Assembly (NCBI GenBank): GCA_902712845.1
Contig: LR743504.1
Location: 1,400,001-1,464,000, forward strand
Direction of reading: 5' to 3'
DNA from: Methylobacterium bullatum
GTDB taxonomy: Bacteria; Pseudomonadota; Alphaproteobacteria; Rhizobiales; Beijerinckiaceae
DNA: 64,000 bases
Made by a program: the position numbers and the translations under genes. Under the pieces are notes generated by a model. It searched no databases. It saw nothing but the letters and a program-made list of their open reading frames with translations, and had not been told where the DNA came from. This document shows positions 9,127 through 17,184 of this stretch, piece by piece. The first letter of the stretch is position 1. Every line of letters begins with the position of its first letter.

Positions 9127-11478
9127 ATGGCCACTGTATCAATCCTGACCAATGCTGGCTTCGACGTTCGCGATTTCTTTGTTCCCAACCTGGGTGGTGC
9201 CGACCTCACATTCACAGGCCTCGTCGACAGCGTCGGGGACCTCCTTCTCGACGGCACCCGAACCGATACGTTCGAGGTTCTCACCATCGAGGCGAACGGC
9301 CTCACCTACAATTACAGTGGCAATTGGGAGATCGAGGCCTCGACGGGCCTGACGACCGGAACGGTCTCGGCCAGCGGCGGCTATGACGGGGTCGAGGTCA
9401 AGCTCGGCGATACGGTCCTGGCGACCCTCGACCTGCCGTTCCAGCCGGTCGACCTCGGAACGGAAACCAGCCCCGGCATTCTCGGGAGCGTCGGAACCCT
9501 CGTGACGGATCTCGTCGGCGGCACCGTGGACATCCTCCTCGGAACCCTCGATGAAACGGTATCCCTGGTCGGCCTCAATCTCGACGCCACCCCCGATCTC
9601 ATCGACATCGTCATCGATGCCGGCGGCACCCAGACCGGCGGCGAAGGCGACGACACCCTGCGCGGCGGCAGCGGCGGCGATACTCTCGACGGCGGCGCCG
9701 GCAACGACACCATGATCGGCGGGGCGGGCGACGACACCTACATCGTCGATTCGGCCGGCGACACCGTGGTGGAGGATGCCGGCGAAGGCGACGACACCGT
9801 CCGCTCGTCGGTGACCTACACCCTTCCCGACAACGTGGAAAACCTTGTCCTCACCGGCACCGGCGACATCGACGGAACCGGCAACGCCCTCGACAACAGC
9901 ATCGTCGGCAACGGCGGTGACAACCGCCTCGACGGCGGGGCGGGCAACGACCGCCTCACCGCACGTGGCGGCGATGATGTCCTCATCGGCGGCACCGGCA
10001 ACGACATCATGCGCGGCGGCGCCGGCGACGACGTCTACGTGGTGGATTCCACGGGCGATCAGGTGATCGAGGCCGCAGACGAGGGCAACGATACCGTCCG
10101 CTCGTCGGTGACCTACAGCCTCGGTGCCAATGTCGAGAACGTCATCCTCATCGGAACCGGCGCTATCGACGCCACCGGAACCGGCGGCGCCAACAGCCTG
10201 ACCGGCAATAACGGCGACAACCGCCTCGACGGGGGCGCCGGCAACGACACACTCTCCGGACGTGGGGGAAATGACACCCTTCTCGGCGGCACCGGTGCGG
10301 ACACGATGCGCGGGGGCACCGGCGACGACACCTACGTGGTCGACGATGCCGGCGATCGGGTCATCGAGTTGGCCGGCGAGGGCACCGATACCGTGCGCTC
10401 CTCGATCGACTACACCCTCGGGGCCAATGTCGAGCGCCTCGTGCTGACCGGAGCCGGAGATCTCGACGGGACGGGCAACGCCTTGAACAACGCCATTTTC
10501 GGAACCGGCGGAGACAACACCCTCCGTGGCGAGGGCGGGAACGACATTCTGTTCGGCAAGGGCGGAGCCGACATCCTCGACGGCGGAACCGGCAACGACA
10601 CCCTGCATGGCGGTCTCGGCGACGACACCTACTTCGTCGACAGGGCCGGCGACAAGATCGTGGAACTGCCGGGCGAGGGCAACGACACGGTCTATGCCGC
10701 GGCGACCTACGGCCTCTCTGCCAATGTCGAGAACCTCGTCCTGACGGGCACCCGCAACTTCAGCGGTATCGGCAACGACCTCGACAACGACATCACCGGC
10801 AACGACGGCAACAACCGTCTGAGCGGCGGTGCCGGCGACGATGTCATCACGGGCCGCGGCGGTAACGATACCCTGCTCGGCGGCAGCGGAGCCGATACGA
10901 TGCGCGGGGGCACCGGCAACGACACCTATGTCATCGACAATGCCGGGGATCGCGCCATCGAACAGCCGGGCGAGGGCTTCGATACGATCCGCTCGACCGT
11001 CAGCCATACGATGGAAGCCAATACGGAAAAGATGGTCCTCAGCGGAAACGGGGATCTCGTCGCCAACGGCAATGCCGGCAACAACCAGATCTACGGCAAT
11101 GCCGGTGACACCGAGATCTACAGCGGCGACGGCCGTGACCTGCTCTACGGCCGGGGCGGTGCCGACACCTTCGTCTTCAAGGACGTCACCGACAGCGACG
11201 TCGCCATCGGCGGACGCGACATCGTCAAGGACTTCGACTTCGCCGCGGGCGACCGCATCGACCTCAGCGCGATCGATGCGAATTCGGGACTAGCCGGGGA
11301 CCAGGGCTTCCAGTTCGTCGGAACCGAGGCGTTCTCGGGTGAGGCCGGCGAGTTGCGGATGAAGTTCGGCGGCGGCAACACCCTCCTGCAGGGTGATACG
11401 AACGGCGATGGAGCGACCGACTTCGCCGTCCTCCTCCAGGGCCATCATGTCCTCGACAGCGGGTCGTTCCTCGTCTGA
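9127..11478 (+). CDS. RTX calcium-binding repeat protein, probably type I secreted
   Basis: A 783-residue acidic, Gly/Asp/Asn-rich protein. The ATG at 9127 is chosen over an upstream in-frame GTG at 9109 because GGAG at 9117-9120 is correctly spaced for it. Residues 1-170 are a unique domain with no family I recognise. From about residue 171 there are many GGxGxDx(L/I/F) nonapeptides that bind calcium in a beta-roll. These are arranged in 99-residue modules that also hold a DTY(I/V)VD-AGD segment. The C-terminus (about residues 680-783) resembles the serralysin M10 C-terminal domain (ADTFVFKDV; VKDFDFAAGDRIDLS) and ends in a hydrophobic SGSFLV, as in type I secretion substrates. No protease motif and no nearby ABC/MFP/TolC genes are seen. 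A structural or adhesive role is possible. Confidence 0.85.
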   Translation: MATVSILTNAGFDVRDFFVPNLGGADLTFTGLVDSVGDLLLDGTRTDTFEVLTIEANGLTYNYSGNWEIEASTGLTTGTVSASGGYDGVEVKLGDTVLATLDLPFQPVDLGTETSPGILGSVGTLVTDLVGGTVDILLGTLDETVSLVGLNLDATPDLIDIVIDAGGTQTGGEGDDTLRGGSGGDTLDGGAGNDTMIGGAGDDTYIVDSAGDTVVEDAGEGDDTVRSSVTYTLPDNVENLVLTGTGDIDGTGNALDNSIVGNGGDNRLDGGAGNDRLTARGGDDVLIGGTGNDIMRGGAGDDVYVVDSTGDQVIEAADEGNDTVRSSVTYSLGANVENVILIGTGAIDATGTGGANSLTGNNGDNRLDGGAGNDTLSGRGGNDTLLGGTGADTMRGGTGDDTYVVDDAGDRVIELAGEGTDTVRSSIDYTLGANVERLVLTGAGDLDGTGNALNNAIFGTGGDNTLRGEGGNDILFGKGGADILDGGTGNDTLHGGLGDDTYFVDRAGDKIVELPGEGNDTVYAAATYGLSANVENLVLTGTRNFSGIGNDLDNDITGNDGNNRLSGGAGDDVITGRGGNDTLLGGSGADTMRGGTGNDTYVIDNAGDRAIEQPGEGFDTIRSTVSHTMEANTEKMVLSGNGDLVANGNAGNNQIYGNAGDTEIYSGDGRDLLYGRGGADTFVFKDVTDSDVAIGGRDIVKDFDFAAGDRIDLSAIDANSGLAGDQGFQFVGTEAFSGEAGELRMKFGGGNTLLQGDTNGDGATDFAVLLQGHHVLDSGSFLV
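9733..11163 (+). repeat. Tandem 297-bp coding modules of the RTX protein
   Basis: The codons for the DTY-like tripeptide recur at 9733, 10030, 10327, 10624 and 10921, exactly 297 bases (99 codons) apart each time. Each unit contains the aspartate-rich GGxGND nonapeptides, a (D/N)xVEN(L/V)-LTG segment and a GDN/GNN spacer. Copies have diverged at the base level but keep length exactly. The fifth unit is incomplete and runs into the C-terminal domain. Confidence 0.85.
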
Positions 11479-11550
11479 CGCGGGCTCCCCCGGCGGTCGA
11501 TCGCCCTCCGGCTCCGGATGGCCCGACCCGCCGACAAAGACCACACGAGG

Positions 11551-11580
11551 AGCGGGGGCCGGTGGCTCCCCGCTTTTTTT
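11551..11580 (+). terminator. Rho-independent terminator of the RTX gene
   Basis: The arms AGCGGGG (11551-11557) and CCCCGCT (11568-11574) pair across a 10-base loop and lead into a run of seven T (11574-11580). It lies 72 bases after the RTX stop codon, on the same strand. Confidence 0.85.
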
Positions 11581-11609
11581 CCAAGGATCCCGGTTTCCAA
11601 GGATCCCGG
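11578..11609. repeat. Tandem duplication of a 16-bp unit
   Basis: The 16-base unit TTTCCAAGGATCCCGG occurs twice head to tail (11578-11593 and 11594-11609), directly after the terminator hairpin. It looks like a small local duplication. No function is apparent. Confidence 0.8.
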
Positions 11610-11741
11610 CGCAGGGATGACGCGACGATTCTCCCGAGAGGCGCTGGAGCCGGCAACACGGCGGTTTCCGGTGATCCGGTGACGTTCCGGGCTTCGATTT
11701 CGGGTTGATGGGGGTGTCGACAAGACCACGAGCAGACTACG

Positions 11742-11781
11742 CCGTCATTCCGGGCTCGCCTTTGGCGCCCCGGAATGACGG
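11742..11781. repeat. Palindromic intergenic repeat
   Basis: Perfect 13-base arms, CCGTCATTCCGGG (11742-11754) and CCCGGAATGACGG (11769-11781), flank a 14-base loop. This sequence type is familiar as a dispersed palindromic element in rhizobia and methylobacteria. A 19-base direct repeat (11677-11695 and 11850-11868) brackets it, so the stretch is repeat-rich. Confidence 0.65.
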
Positions 11782-11866
11782 GCTGAGTGTCAAAATCGAT
11801 GTGAACTTTCCCGCAGATCGGATGGAATTAACCTGAGTTCGGAGCCCCGCCGGTGACGTTCCGGGC

Positions 11867-11968
11867 TTGACGCTGGTATACCAGAGGGAACATGATGTTG
11901 TCGCTCCTCTCGGGGAGCCTTCCTATGAGCAAAACTTTACCCGCCCGGCTTCGGCCGAGGCGGGCTTT
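11867..11968 (+). ncRNA. Candidate small RNA with its own promoter and terminator
   Basis: A TTGACG at 11867-11872 could be a -35 element, with a weak CATGAT-like -10 at 11891-11896. The predicted transcript starts near 11903 and ends at a strong hairpin: CCCGCC-CGGC, a TTCG tetraloop, GCCG-A-GGCGGG (11940-11964), followed by CTTTT. It contains a small hairpin with CUCC/GGAG arms. No plus-strand gene follows; the next genes are on the minus strand. This makes an independent RNA of about 65 nucleotides more likely than a leader. The palindrome TGGTATACCA (11874-11883) lies inside the promoter. No known RNA family is recognised. Confidence 0.4.
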
Positions 11969-12103
11969 TGCGTGTTGCAGACGTGCCCCGGAACCGGCCG
12001 CCGGCGGGACGGGGAGACGTGGTTCGAGCGCGAGGAGATGCCGCGCGAGGCCGGTCACGATCCCATCCTGAAAGCCTTCCGCGACAAGCGCGTGGTCGCC
12101 CCA

Positions 12104-12565
12104 TCAACGGGGATCGGCAAACTGTTTGATCACCGTGAGCGGGGCGGACGGGGCGGGCCACAGGACGAGGCGGTAATGGTCCTCGCCGTCCAGGCGATCG
12201 TCGGTGAGGGTGGTAAGGCCGCCGAAACAGGCGCGGACGCGGTAGGTGCCGGGCGCCACCGACAGGATGTCCACCGACCCGCCGGTGCATTCGTGGATTT
12301 CGAGCCGGCCCGAGGGCAGGTCGAGGCTCGCCTCCACCACATGGTCCCAGAGGTCGAGGGCTTCGTCGGGTGGTGCGTCGACGATGTCGAGCTCCACCGG
12401 CACGGACATGTTGCGCTCGGGCTGGATGACCACGAGGAACGGCGCCGTCTTGACCCTCCGCCGGAGGTCGTCCTCGCTGTAATCCAGCGCCGCGTCGGGC
12501 ATCGCGCCGTGATCCCAGAGATAGAATTGGTGGTAGTCGGCGAAAATCTCGTAGCGCTTCTGCAT
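12104..12565 (-). CDS. Hypothetical protein
   Basis: A 153-residue protein starting MQKRYEIFADYHQFYLWDHG. It has no signal peptide or membrane segment and is acidic with several Trp and His residues, so it is probably a soluble cytoplasmic protein. I do not recognise the family. It stands alone, 106 bases upstream of the MFS stop codon and on the same strand, with codon use typical of its neighbours. The open frame is convincing from length and GC3 pattern; the function is unknown. Confidence 0.7.
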   Translation of the reverse strand: MQKRYEIFADYHQFYLWDHGAMPDAALDYSEDDLRRRVKTAPFLVVIQPERNMSVPVELDIVDAPPDEALDLWDHVVEASLDLPSGRLEIHECTGGSVDILSVAPGTYRVRACFGGLTTLTDDRLDGEDHYRLVLWPAPSAPLTVIKQFADPR

Positions 12566-12671
12566 GGCATCGCTCCCGCTGGCGCGACCGGAATAGGACG
12601 TCCGCTCAGGTTTCGCGATGACCCCGTCCGATGGCGGTGCGAAGGCCGGTCGCGTGGCGGTTGGCCCCTCG

Positions 12672-13868
12672 TCATTCCGCCGGGGCGAGGGGGCGGGACC
12701 GGTCCTGTCCGGTGAGACCGAAGAAGCCGATCGCCGAGGCGACGATGACGCCGCCGCACGCCGCCGCGATCCCGAGCACGAGCCCGAACCCGCCCCTCTC
12801 GTGCAGCAGGGCGATCAGCGGCACCACGAACCCGCTCACGGTGAAACCGAGGAAATAGCGCACGCTGTAGGCCCGCGCGCGGTAGAGCGGCGGCACGTAG
12901 CGGGCCACCATCGCGTCGTTGATCACCACCTGCCCGTAGAGCGCCGCCATGGCCAGGACGAGCCCGGCGAGGAGCGGGACGCCGGTGCTCAGCGCGGCGA
13001 TTCCGAGACCCAGGGGCTGCAGCACCGACAGGCCCAGGAACAACGCCGGCAGGCTGTAACGGTCGATCAGTCGCCCCATGACGAGTTGGGTGAGGGCCCC
13101 GACCATGAAGACCAGGGTGGCCACGGAGCCGATCAGCGCCAGGGGCAGCCCCTCTCCGACCCGCTCGTCCACCACCTTCGGCAGCGCGATGGTGGTGATG
13201 TTGAAGGTCATGCCCCCCGCCACGATGGCGCAGGCGAAGACCACAAGGAGGGGGATGGGGCGGGACACCGCGAGGACCGCCTTGCCCCCTTCCTTGCCCT
13301 GCGCGCCCTCGCCGTCGCCGGGGACCATCGCCAGGAAAGCCGCCCCGCAGGCGAGGCAGACCAGGCCCGGCACCACGAAGGCCGCTTGCCAGCCGAACCC
13401 CGTCGCCAGCAGGGCCGTGACACCCGAGGCCGTCGCGGCGCCGACATTGCCCCAGACGCCGTTGACGCCGAGGTCCCGCCCGAGGCGGCGCGAGTGGGAG
13501 ACCAGCATGGTCGAGCCGACCGGGTGATAGATCGCCGAGGCCAGCCCGAGCACGCAGAGCCACAGGGCGAAGGCCGTCGGGCTCGCGGCGCTCGCGACAC
13601 CGAGGCACGACAGGCCGTAGCCGAAGAAGAACACCGCCAGGAGGTTTCGCCGTCCGAACCGGTCGGCGAGCCAGCCCATCGGCAGCGCGCAGAGGCCGAA
13701 GGCCACGAAGGCGCCGGTGGCGAGCGCGATCAGCTCCCCATAGGAAAGCCCGGTCTGCGCCGCGATGGCGATCACGGCCGTCGGGTAGATCAGCAGGACG
13801 AAGTGATCCAGGGCATGCGCCACGCTGACGAAGCGCAGGGTGCGGCGGGACAGGGTTTCGGCGTCCAT
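12672..13868 (-). CDS. MFS transporter
   Basis: A 398-residue major facilitator superfamily protein with about 12 hydrophobic segments. I start it at ATG 13866-13868 (MDAETLSRRTLRF); the longer open frame upstream is antisense to the AraC gene. The loop 2-3 signature of MFS proteins is present as GWLADRFGRRN, and a second one as GRLIDRYSLPAL. The gene diverges from an AraC-type regulator, an arrangement typical of inducible drug or metabolite exporters. The substrate is not predictable. Confidence 0.8.
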   Translation of the reverse strand: MDAETLSRRTLRFVSVAHALDHFVLLIYPTAVIAIAAQTGLSYGELIALATGAFVAFGLCALPMGWLADRFGRRNLLAVFFFGYGLSCLGVASAASPTAFALWLCVLGLASAIYHPVGSTMLVSHSRRLGRDLGVNGVWGNVGAATASGVTALLATGFGWQAAFVVPGLVCLACGAAFLAMVPGDGEGAQGKEGGKAVLAVSRPIPLLVVFACAIVAGGMTFNITTIALPKVVDERVGEGLPLALIGSVATLVFMVGALTQLVMGRLIDRYSLPALFLGLSVLQPLGLGIAALSTGVPLLAGLVLAMAALYGQVVINDAMVARYVPPLYRARAYSVRYFLGFTVSGFVVPLIALLHERGGFGLVLGIAAACGGVIVASAIGFFGLTGQDRSRPLAPAE

Positions 13869-13991
13869 CGGCAAAGAATCTCCGCAGGCGGGCCCCCCTC
13901 TACCTGACCCGTTGAACGCCGTCGGGCCGAAGGTGTACGCAATCGGGCCAAGGAAGGCTTTGCCACGGCAAACCGCGCCGACGGGGAAACC

Positions 13992-14780
13992 ATGCGCTCC
14001 ATCAGGGCCGAGGATTATCAGGACGTGCCGCGCGCCGTCGCGGTGATGCCCAAGACCTTCGTGGCCGGCAGCCGCACGGAGCCGCACTCCCACAAGCGGG
14101 CGCAGCTCCTCTACGCTACCGCGGGGTTGATGATGGCGACTGCCGAGGACGGGACCTGGGTGGTACCGGAGGGCCATGCCCTGTGGATCCCTCCGCGCCT
14201 TCCCCACGCGGTCGTCATGCATGGCGACGTCGCGATGTGCTCGGCCTATCTCGCCGTCGAGGCCATCGCCGGCTTCTCCGAACGGGCGCGGGTCATCGAG
14301 GTCTCCCCGCTCCTCGCCGCGGCCCTGGTCGCCTTGACCCGCGAGCCCGTGCTCTATGACGAGACGGGTCGCGGCGGGCATCTGGCCGCCCTGGTGCTCG
14401 ACGAGACGAGACGCGCCCCCGAAACCCGACTGACCCTGCCCTTGCCGCAGGATGCCCGCCTACGGCGGATCTGCCTCGGGTTGATCGACGATCCCGCCTT
14501 GGCGCTCGGTCTCGACGCCTGGGCCGATCAGGCCGGCGTGAGCCGCCGGACCCTGACGCGCGGGTTTCGCCGGGAAACGGGCCTCAGCTTCGGGCAGTGG
14601 CGTGCGAGGGCCAGGATCGTGCGGGCCCTGGCCCTCGCGGCCGATGGCCGGGCGGCACGCCACGTCGCCGCCTCGGTGGGCTATCGCAGCATCCAGGCCC
14701 TGAGGGGCAGGACCGAAGCGCTGATCGGGCCAGAGGGGGACACCCGGCCGGGCTCGGCGACCGTCGCTCCGCCGGGTTGA
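13992..14780 (+). CDS. AraC-family transcriptional regulator with N-terminal cupin sensor
   Basis: A 262-residue regulator divergent from the MFS gene across 123 bases. Residues 20-110 form a cupin-like domain (EPHSHKRAQLLYAT; VPEGHALWIPPRLPHAV). The first helix-turn-helix is clear (LDAWADQAGVSRRTLTRGFRRETG, about residues 174-197). The second starts normally (AASVGYRSIQAL) but then loses the usual phenylalanine-rich consensus, so the C-terminus may be degenerate or shifted. It probably controls the adjacent transporter, as NimR-type regulators do. Confidence 0.8.
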   Translation: MRSIRAEDYQDVPRAVAVMPKTFVAGSRTEPHSHKRAQLLYATAGLMMATAEDGTWVVPEGHALWIPPRLPHAVVMHGDVAMCSAYLAVEAIAGFSERARVIEVSPLLAAALVALTREPVLYDETGRGGHLAALVLDETRRAPETRLTLPLPQDARLRRICLGLIDDPALALGLDAWADQAGVSRRTLTRGFRRETGLSFGQWRARARIVRALALAADGRAARHVAASVGYRSIQALRGRTEALIGPEGDTRPGSATVAPPG

Positions 14781-14894
14781 AGAGCCTCGTCCGTCACGGC
14801 AGGATCGGTCATGCTAAGCCCGAGGAGAAGGCACAATGTGTCGATATCCGCGACCTCCCCAGCGCCGTCTCGGACCCGTCCGGGGTGGATCGCG

Positions 14895-15317
14895 ATGCTG
14901 ATGCGTCTGCTCGCCCTGTCGCTCTCGATATCCTCGCCCGCCTGCGCCTTCGACGAACTCCTGGTTCAGCCGCCGACGAGTCTGGCGGACGAATGCGTGA
15001 ACGGCCTCGTCGAGCATCGCATCGACCAGTGGAAACGTCGGGACCGCCCTCCCGCCTCCGGGGCGTTCGCGAACGTCGAGGAGATCGCGCGGGACGTCGA
15101 TCCGCCGGCCCTGCGCGCGCTGGCGGAGCGCGGGTGCAGCCGGCGCTATCGTCATCTCTACCTCTCCTGCACACAGGTCGACTGGCCCGAGAATGCCAGT
15201 CCCGCCCTCCGGCCGATGGGCGTTTCGGCCGAAACGGAGGCTGAGATGCTGCGGGTCATGCGCGGATGCCTCGCGGATCTGAAGAAGGCGGGCGTGCCGC
15301 CGGCGGGCAAGCGATGA
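14895..15317 (+). CDS. Hypothetical exported protein
   Basis: A 140-residue protein. The open frame extends upstream, but ATG 14895 (MLMRLLALSLSISSPACAFDE) gives a clean signal peptide with a likely cleavage after ACA, and a GGGGTGG stretch lies just upstream. The mature part has four cysteines (ADECV, RGCSRR, LSCTQ, RGCLA), so two disulfides are plausible in the periplasm. I recognise no family. It converges on the OmpA-like gene. Confidence 0.6.
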   Translation: MLMRLLALSLSISSPACAFDELLVQPPTSLADECVNGLVEHRIDQWKRRDRPPASGAFANVEEIARDVDPPALRALAERGCSRRYRHLYLSCTQVDWPENASPALRPMGVSAETEAEMLRVMRGCLADLKKAGVPPAGKR

Positions 15318-15429
15318 GCGCGCGGGCGGACGACTGAAAGCGCCTGCCGTTCGGTAAGCGGGAAGAGGCTATCAGAAGGTCGTGGTCCCCGACGATCCGG
15401 GTGGACATTTCCGGTCGGTCGTTCTCCGT

Positions 15430-16086
15430 CTATCCTTCGGGCGCGATGAGGAACGCGACGCGGCGGTTCCGCTGCCGTCCGGCGGGGTCGTCGCGTCCAT
15501 CGGGATGGGCGTTGAACGCAACCGGCACGGTCTCGCCCTTGCCCGCCGCCGACAGGCGCCCGGCGGCGATGCCGCGCCCCACCAGCCAGGCCCGGACGGA
15601 GACCGCCCGCCGCTCCGACAGGGCCTGGTTGTAGGCGTCCGCGCCCATGGCGTCAGTGTGGCCGGCGATGGCCATACGGGCCTTGGGCATGGCCCGGAGA
15701 ACCTCCGCGAGCCGGACCAGCGCCGGGCGGGCTTCGGCGCGGATCACGGATTTGTCGAAGTCGAACAGGACGTCGCTCGGCAGCTCTACGAGGATGCCCG
15801 CGCCCTCCCGCCGGGCGCCGAGGGCGGAGAGGTTGGCATCGGTCTTCAGGCGCGCCTCCGACGTCATGCCCTTCGCCCCGAAGGAGGAGGCGCCGCCAGC
15901 GCTGGCCGTTCCGCTCGGTTGGGGCCTCTCCTCCCACCGCGAGGAGGGCAGACCGATCTCGGTGAACCGGGAGGGAGCCTCGCCGATCGCGGCCCCGCCC
16001 ACCGTCACGGTGTAGCTCGACGCATGTCCCTCTAGAGCGAGCCCGGCCAGTGCCAGGATCGCCGCAAAAAGGACCACCCCTCTCAC
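15430..16086 (-). CDS. OmpA-family protein
   Basis: A 218-residue protein starting at GTG 16084-16086, which overlaps the upstream stop as GTGA and indicates translational coupling. The N-terminus is a signal peptide (VRGVVLFAAILALAG). Residues 105-215 are an OmpA C-terminal peptidoglycan-binding domain: VLFDFDKSVIRAEARPAL, IAGHTDAMGADAYNQALSERRA and the final NRRVAFLI are all conserved. It should sit in the periplasm or be attached to the outer membrane and bind the cell wall. The middle is low in complexity. Confidence 0.8.
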   Translation of the reverse strand: MRGVVLFAAILALAGLALEGHASSYTVTVGGAAIGEAPSRFTEIGLPSSRWEERPQPSGTASAGGASSFGAKGMTSEARLKTDANLSALGARREGAGILVELPSDVLFDFDKSVIRAEARPALVRLAEVLRAMPKARMAIAGHTDAMGADAYNQALSERRAVSVRAWLVGRGIAAGRLSAAGKGETVPVAFNAHPDGRDDPAGRQRNRRVAFLIAPEG

Positions 16087-16562
16087 GGGGTCAGAACCAG
16101 CGGAACGGTGATGCCGGGCGCGCTGGTGTCCTCGCCGGACCGCCCGGGGTTGAAGACCAGGGTCAGCCGGGTCGCGTCGGGGGGCAGGGCGCCGGGGAAG
16201 ACGAGATCGCCCTCCATGGTCCGGCCGTTGACGACGCGCATCCACTTGTTGTCGGCGATCTGGCGCAGATGCAAGCGCTGCTCGGCCCCGTCGCCCCAGG
16301 CGAGATAGGCGTTCTGCCGGTCGTTCATGTTGACGAAGGTCGTCCTGTGGCTGTCGAAGCTCGCCAGCAGGCGGACCGTCGTGTCGTCCTCACCCAAGGT
16401 GATGGATTTCACCTGCACGATCAGGCCCACCGGCGCGCTGACCTGCCCTCCGGTGATCGTCACCGTCCGGTCCGCGGCATGCGCCGCGACGGGCAGGAGG
16501 GCCATCAACGCGAGGGCAGGCAGTCTCGAGACCAAAGCGGCGTTCCTTTCGAACGGAGACAC
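16083..16562 (-). CDS. Hypothetical exported protein coupled to the OmpA-family gene
   Basis: A 159-residue protein with a signal peptide (LPALALMALLPVAAHA, cleavage near residue 29). The mature part is beta-rich (RTVTITGGQVSAPVGLIVQVKSI) and may form an immunoglobulin-like or jelly-roll fold. No family is recognised. Its stop overlaps the start of the OmpA-like gene by four bases, so the two are probably made together and may work together at the cell envelope. Confidence 0.65.
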   Translation of the reverse strand: MSPFERNAALVSRLPALALMALLPVAAHAADRTVTITGGQVSAPVGLIVQVKSITLGEDDTTVRLLASFDSHRTTFVNMNDRQNAYLAWGDGAEQRLHLRQIADNKWMRVVNGRTMEGDLVFPGALPPDATRLTLVFNPGRSGEDTSAPGITVPLVLTP

Positions 16563-16715
16563 GTGGGCTTACGGTCAAGCATATAGGGAACTCCGCCCCC
16601 GCCGGAAGATCTGGGTGCCAATGCGGCGGGGTGAGATAGGGGCTACACCCCGTCCGCAGGTCGAGGGGGGAGGCGACACGTTAGCCCCCAGCCGCTCCTG
16701 CCTGAGGAAATTCCC

Positions 16716-16916
16716 TCACACGATGCCGCTGGCTTCGAACGGCCAGGGCTTGCCGAGCCGTTCGGCGACCTTCGCCGGATCGTGGCCGACCTCCGCCACG
16801 GCGGCCTCGACCTCCTCGCTCGGGGTCTGGAAGTAGCGGGCCCAGTAGGCTTTGTCCCGGGGCTCCTTCAGCGTCACCGTGGCGGGCGCCTCGGGCGTGG
16901 ATCCGTCCATGCTCAT
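16716..16916 (-). CDS. DUF3606 domain protein
   Basis: A 66-residue protein. The segment RDKAYWARYFQTPSEEVEAAVAEVG followed by AKVAERL matches the DUF3606 pattern (a W-x-x-x/F, then helix-turn-helix-like region), common as a short protein in rhizobia and methylobacteria. Its molecular function is unknown. The start overlaps the stop of the preceding gene as ATGA, so it is the second gene of a two-gene unit. Confidence 0.65.
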   Translation of the reverse strand: MSMDGSTPEAPATVTLKEPRDKAYWARYFQTPSEEVEAAVAEVGHDPAKVAERLGKPWPFEASGIV

Positions 16917-17125
16917 CGTGCGGCCTCCTCGGCTTCGGTGCCGGGCCGGTCGCTGGGATCGTCCGGCGTTTCCTGAATGGTCCCGCTCACGGTATCCTTC
17001 GGGCCGGTCGCGGCGCTGTTCTGTTCGGGCTTGCCGGAGCCGCCGCCGCGCGATCGGTCGTAGGAGGATGCGGCGAGATCCTCGTTCACCTTGGTCGGTT
17101 CGGGCGGTTTCGTTGTCTCGGACAT
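16913..17125 (-). CDS. Small hydrophilic hypothetical protein
   Basis: A 70-residue protein from ATG 17123-17125 (MSETTKPPEPTK). It is rich in Pro, Glu, Gly and Ser with no hydrophobic core, so it is probably intrinsically disordered. It overlaps the DUF3606 gene start by four bases (ATGA). A longer start nine codons upstream is possible. Such small disordered proteins next to DUF3606 suggest a stress role, but the sequence does not prove it. Confidence 0.5.
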   Translation of the reverse strand: MSETTKPPEPTKVNEDLAASSYDRSRGGGSGKPEQNSAATGPKDTVSGTIQETPDDPSDRPGTEAEEAAR

Positions 17126-17184
17126 GCGTCGCTCCCTGATCTGACGGGCCAACGCTTGAAGCGCGACGTGGGTTCGGGCCGGCC

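Noticed and set aside
9640..11200. Short regularly spaced repeats that could suggest a CRISPR array
   Set aside because: They are codons for calcium-binding nonapeptides in one open reading frame; there are no unique spacers or cas genes.
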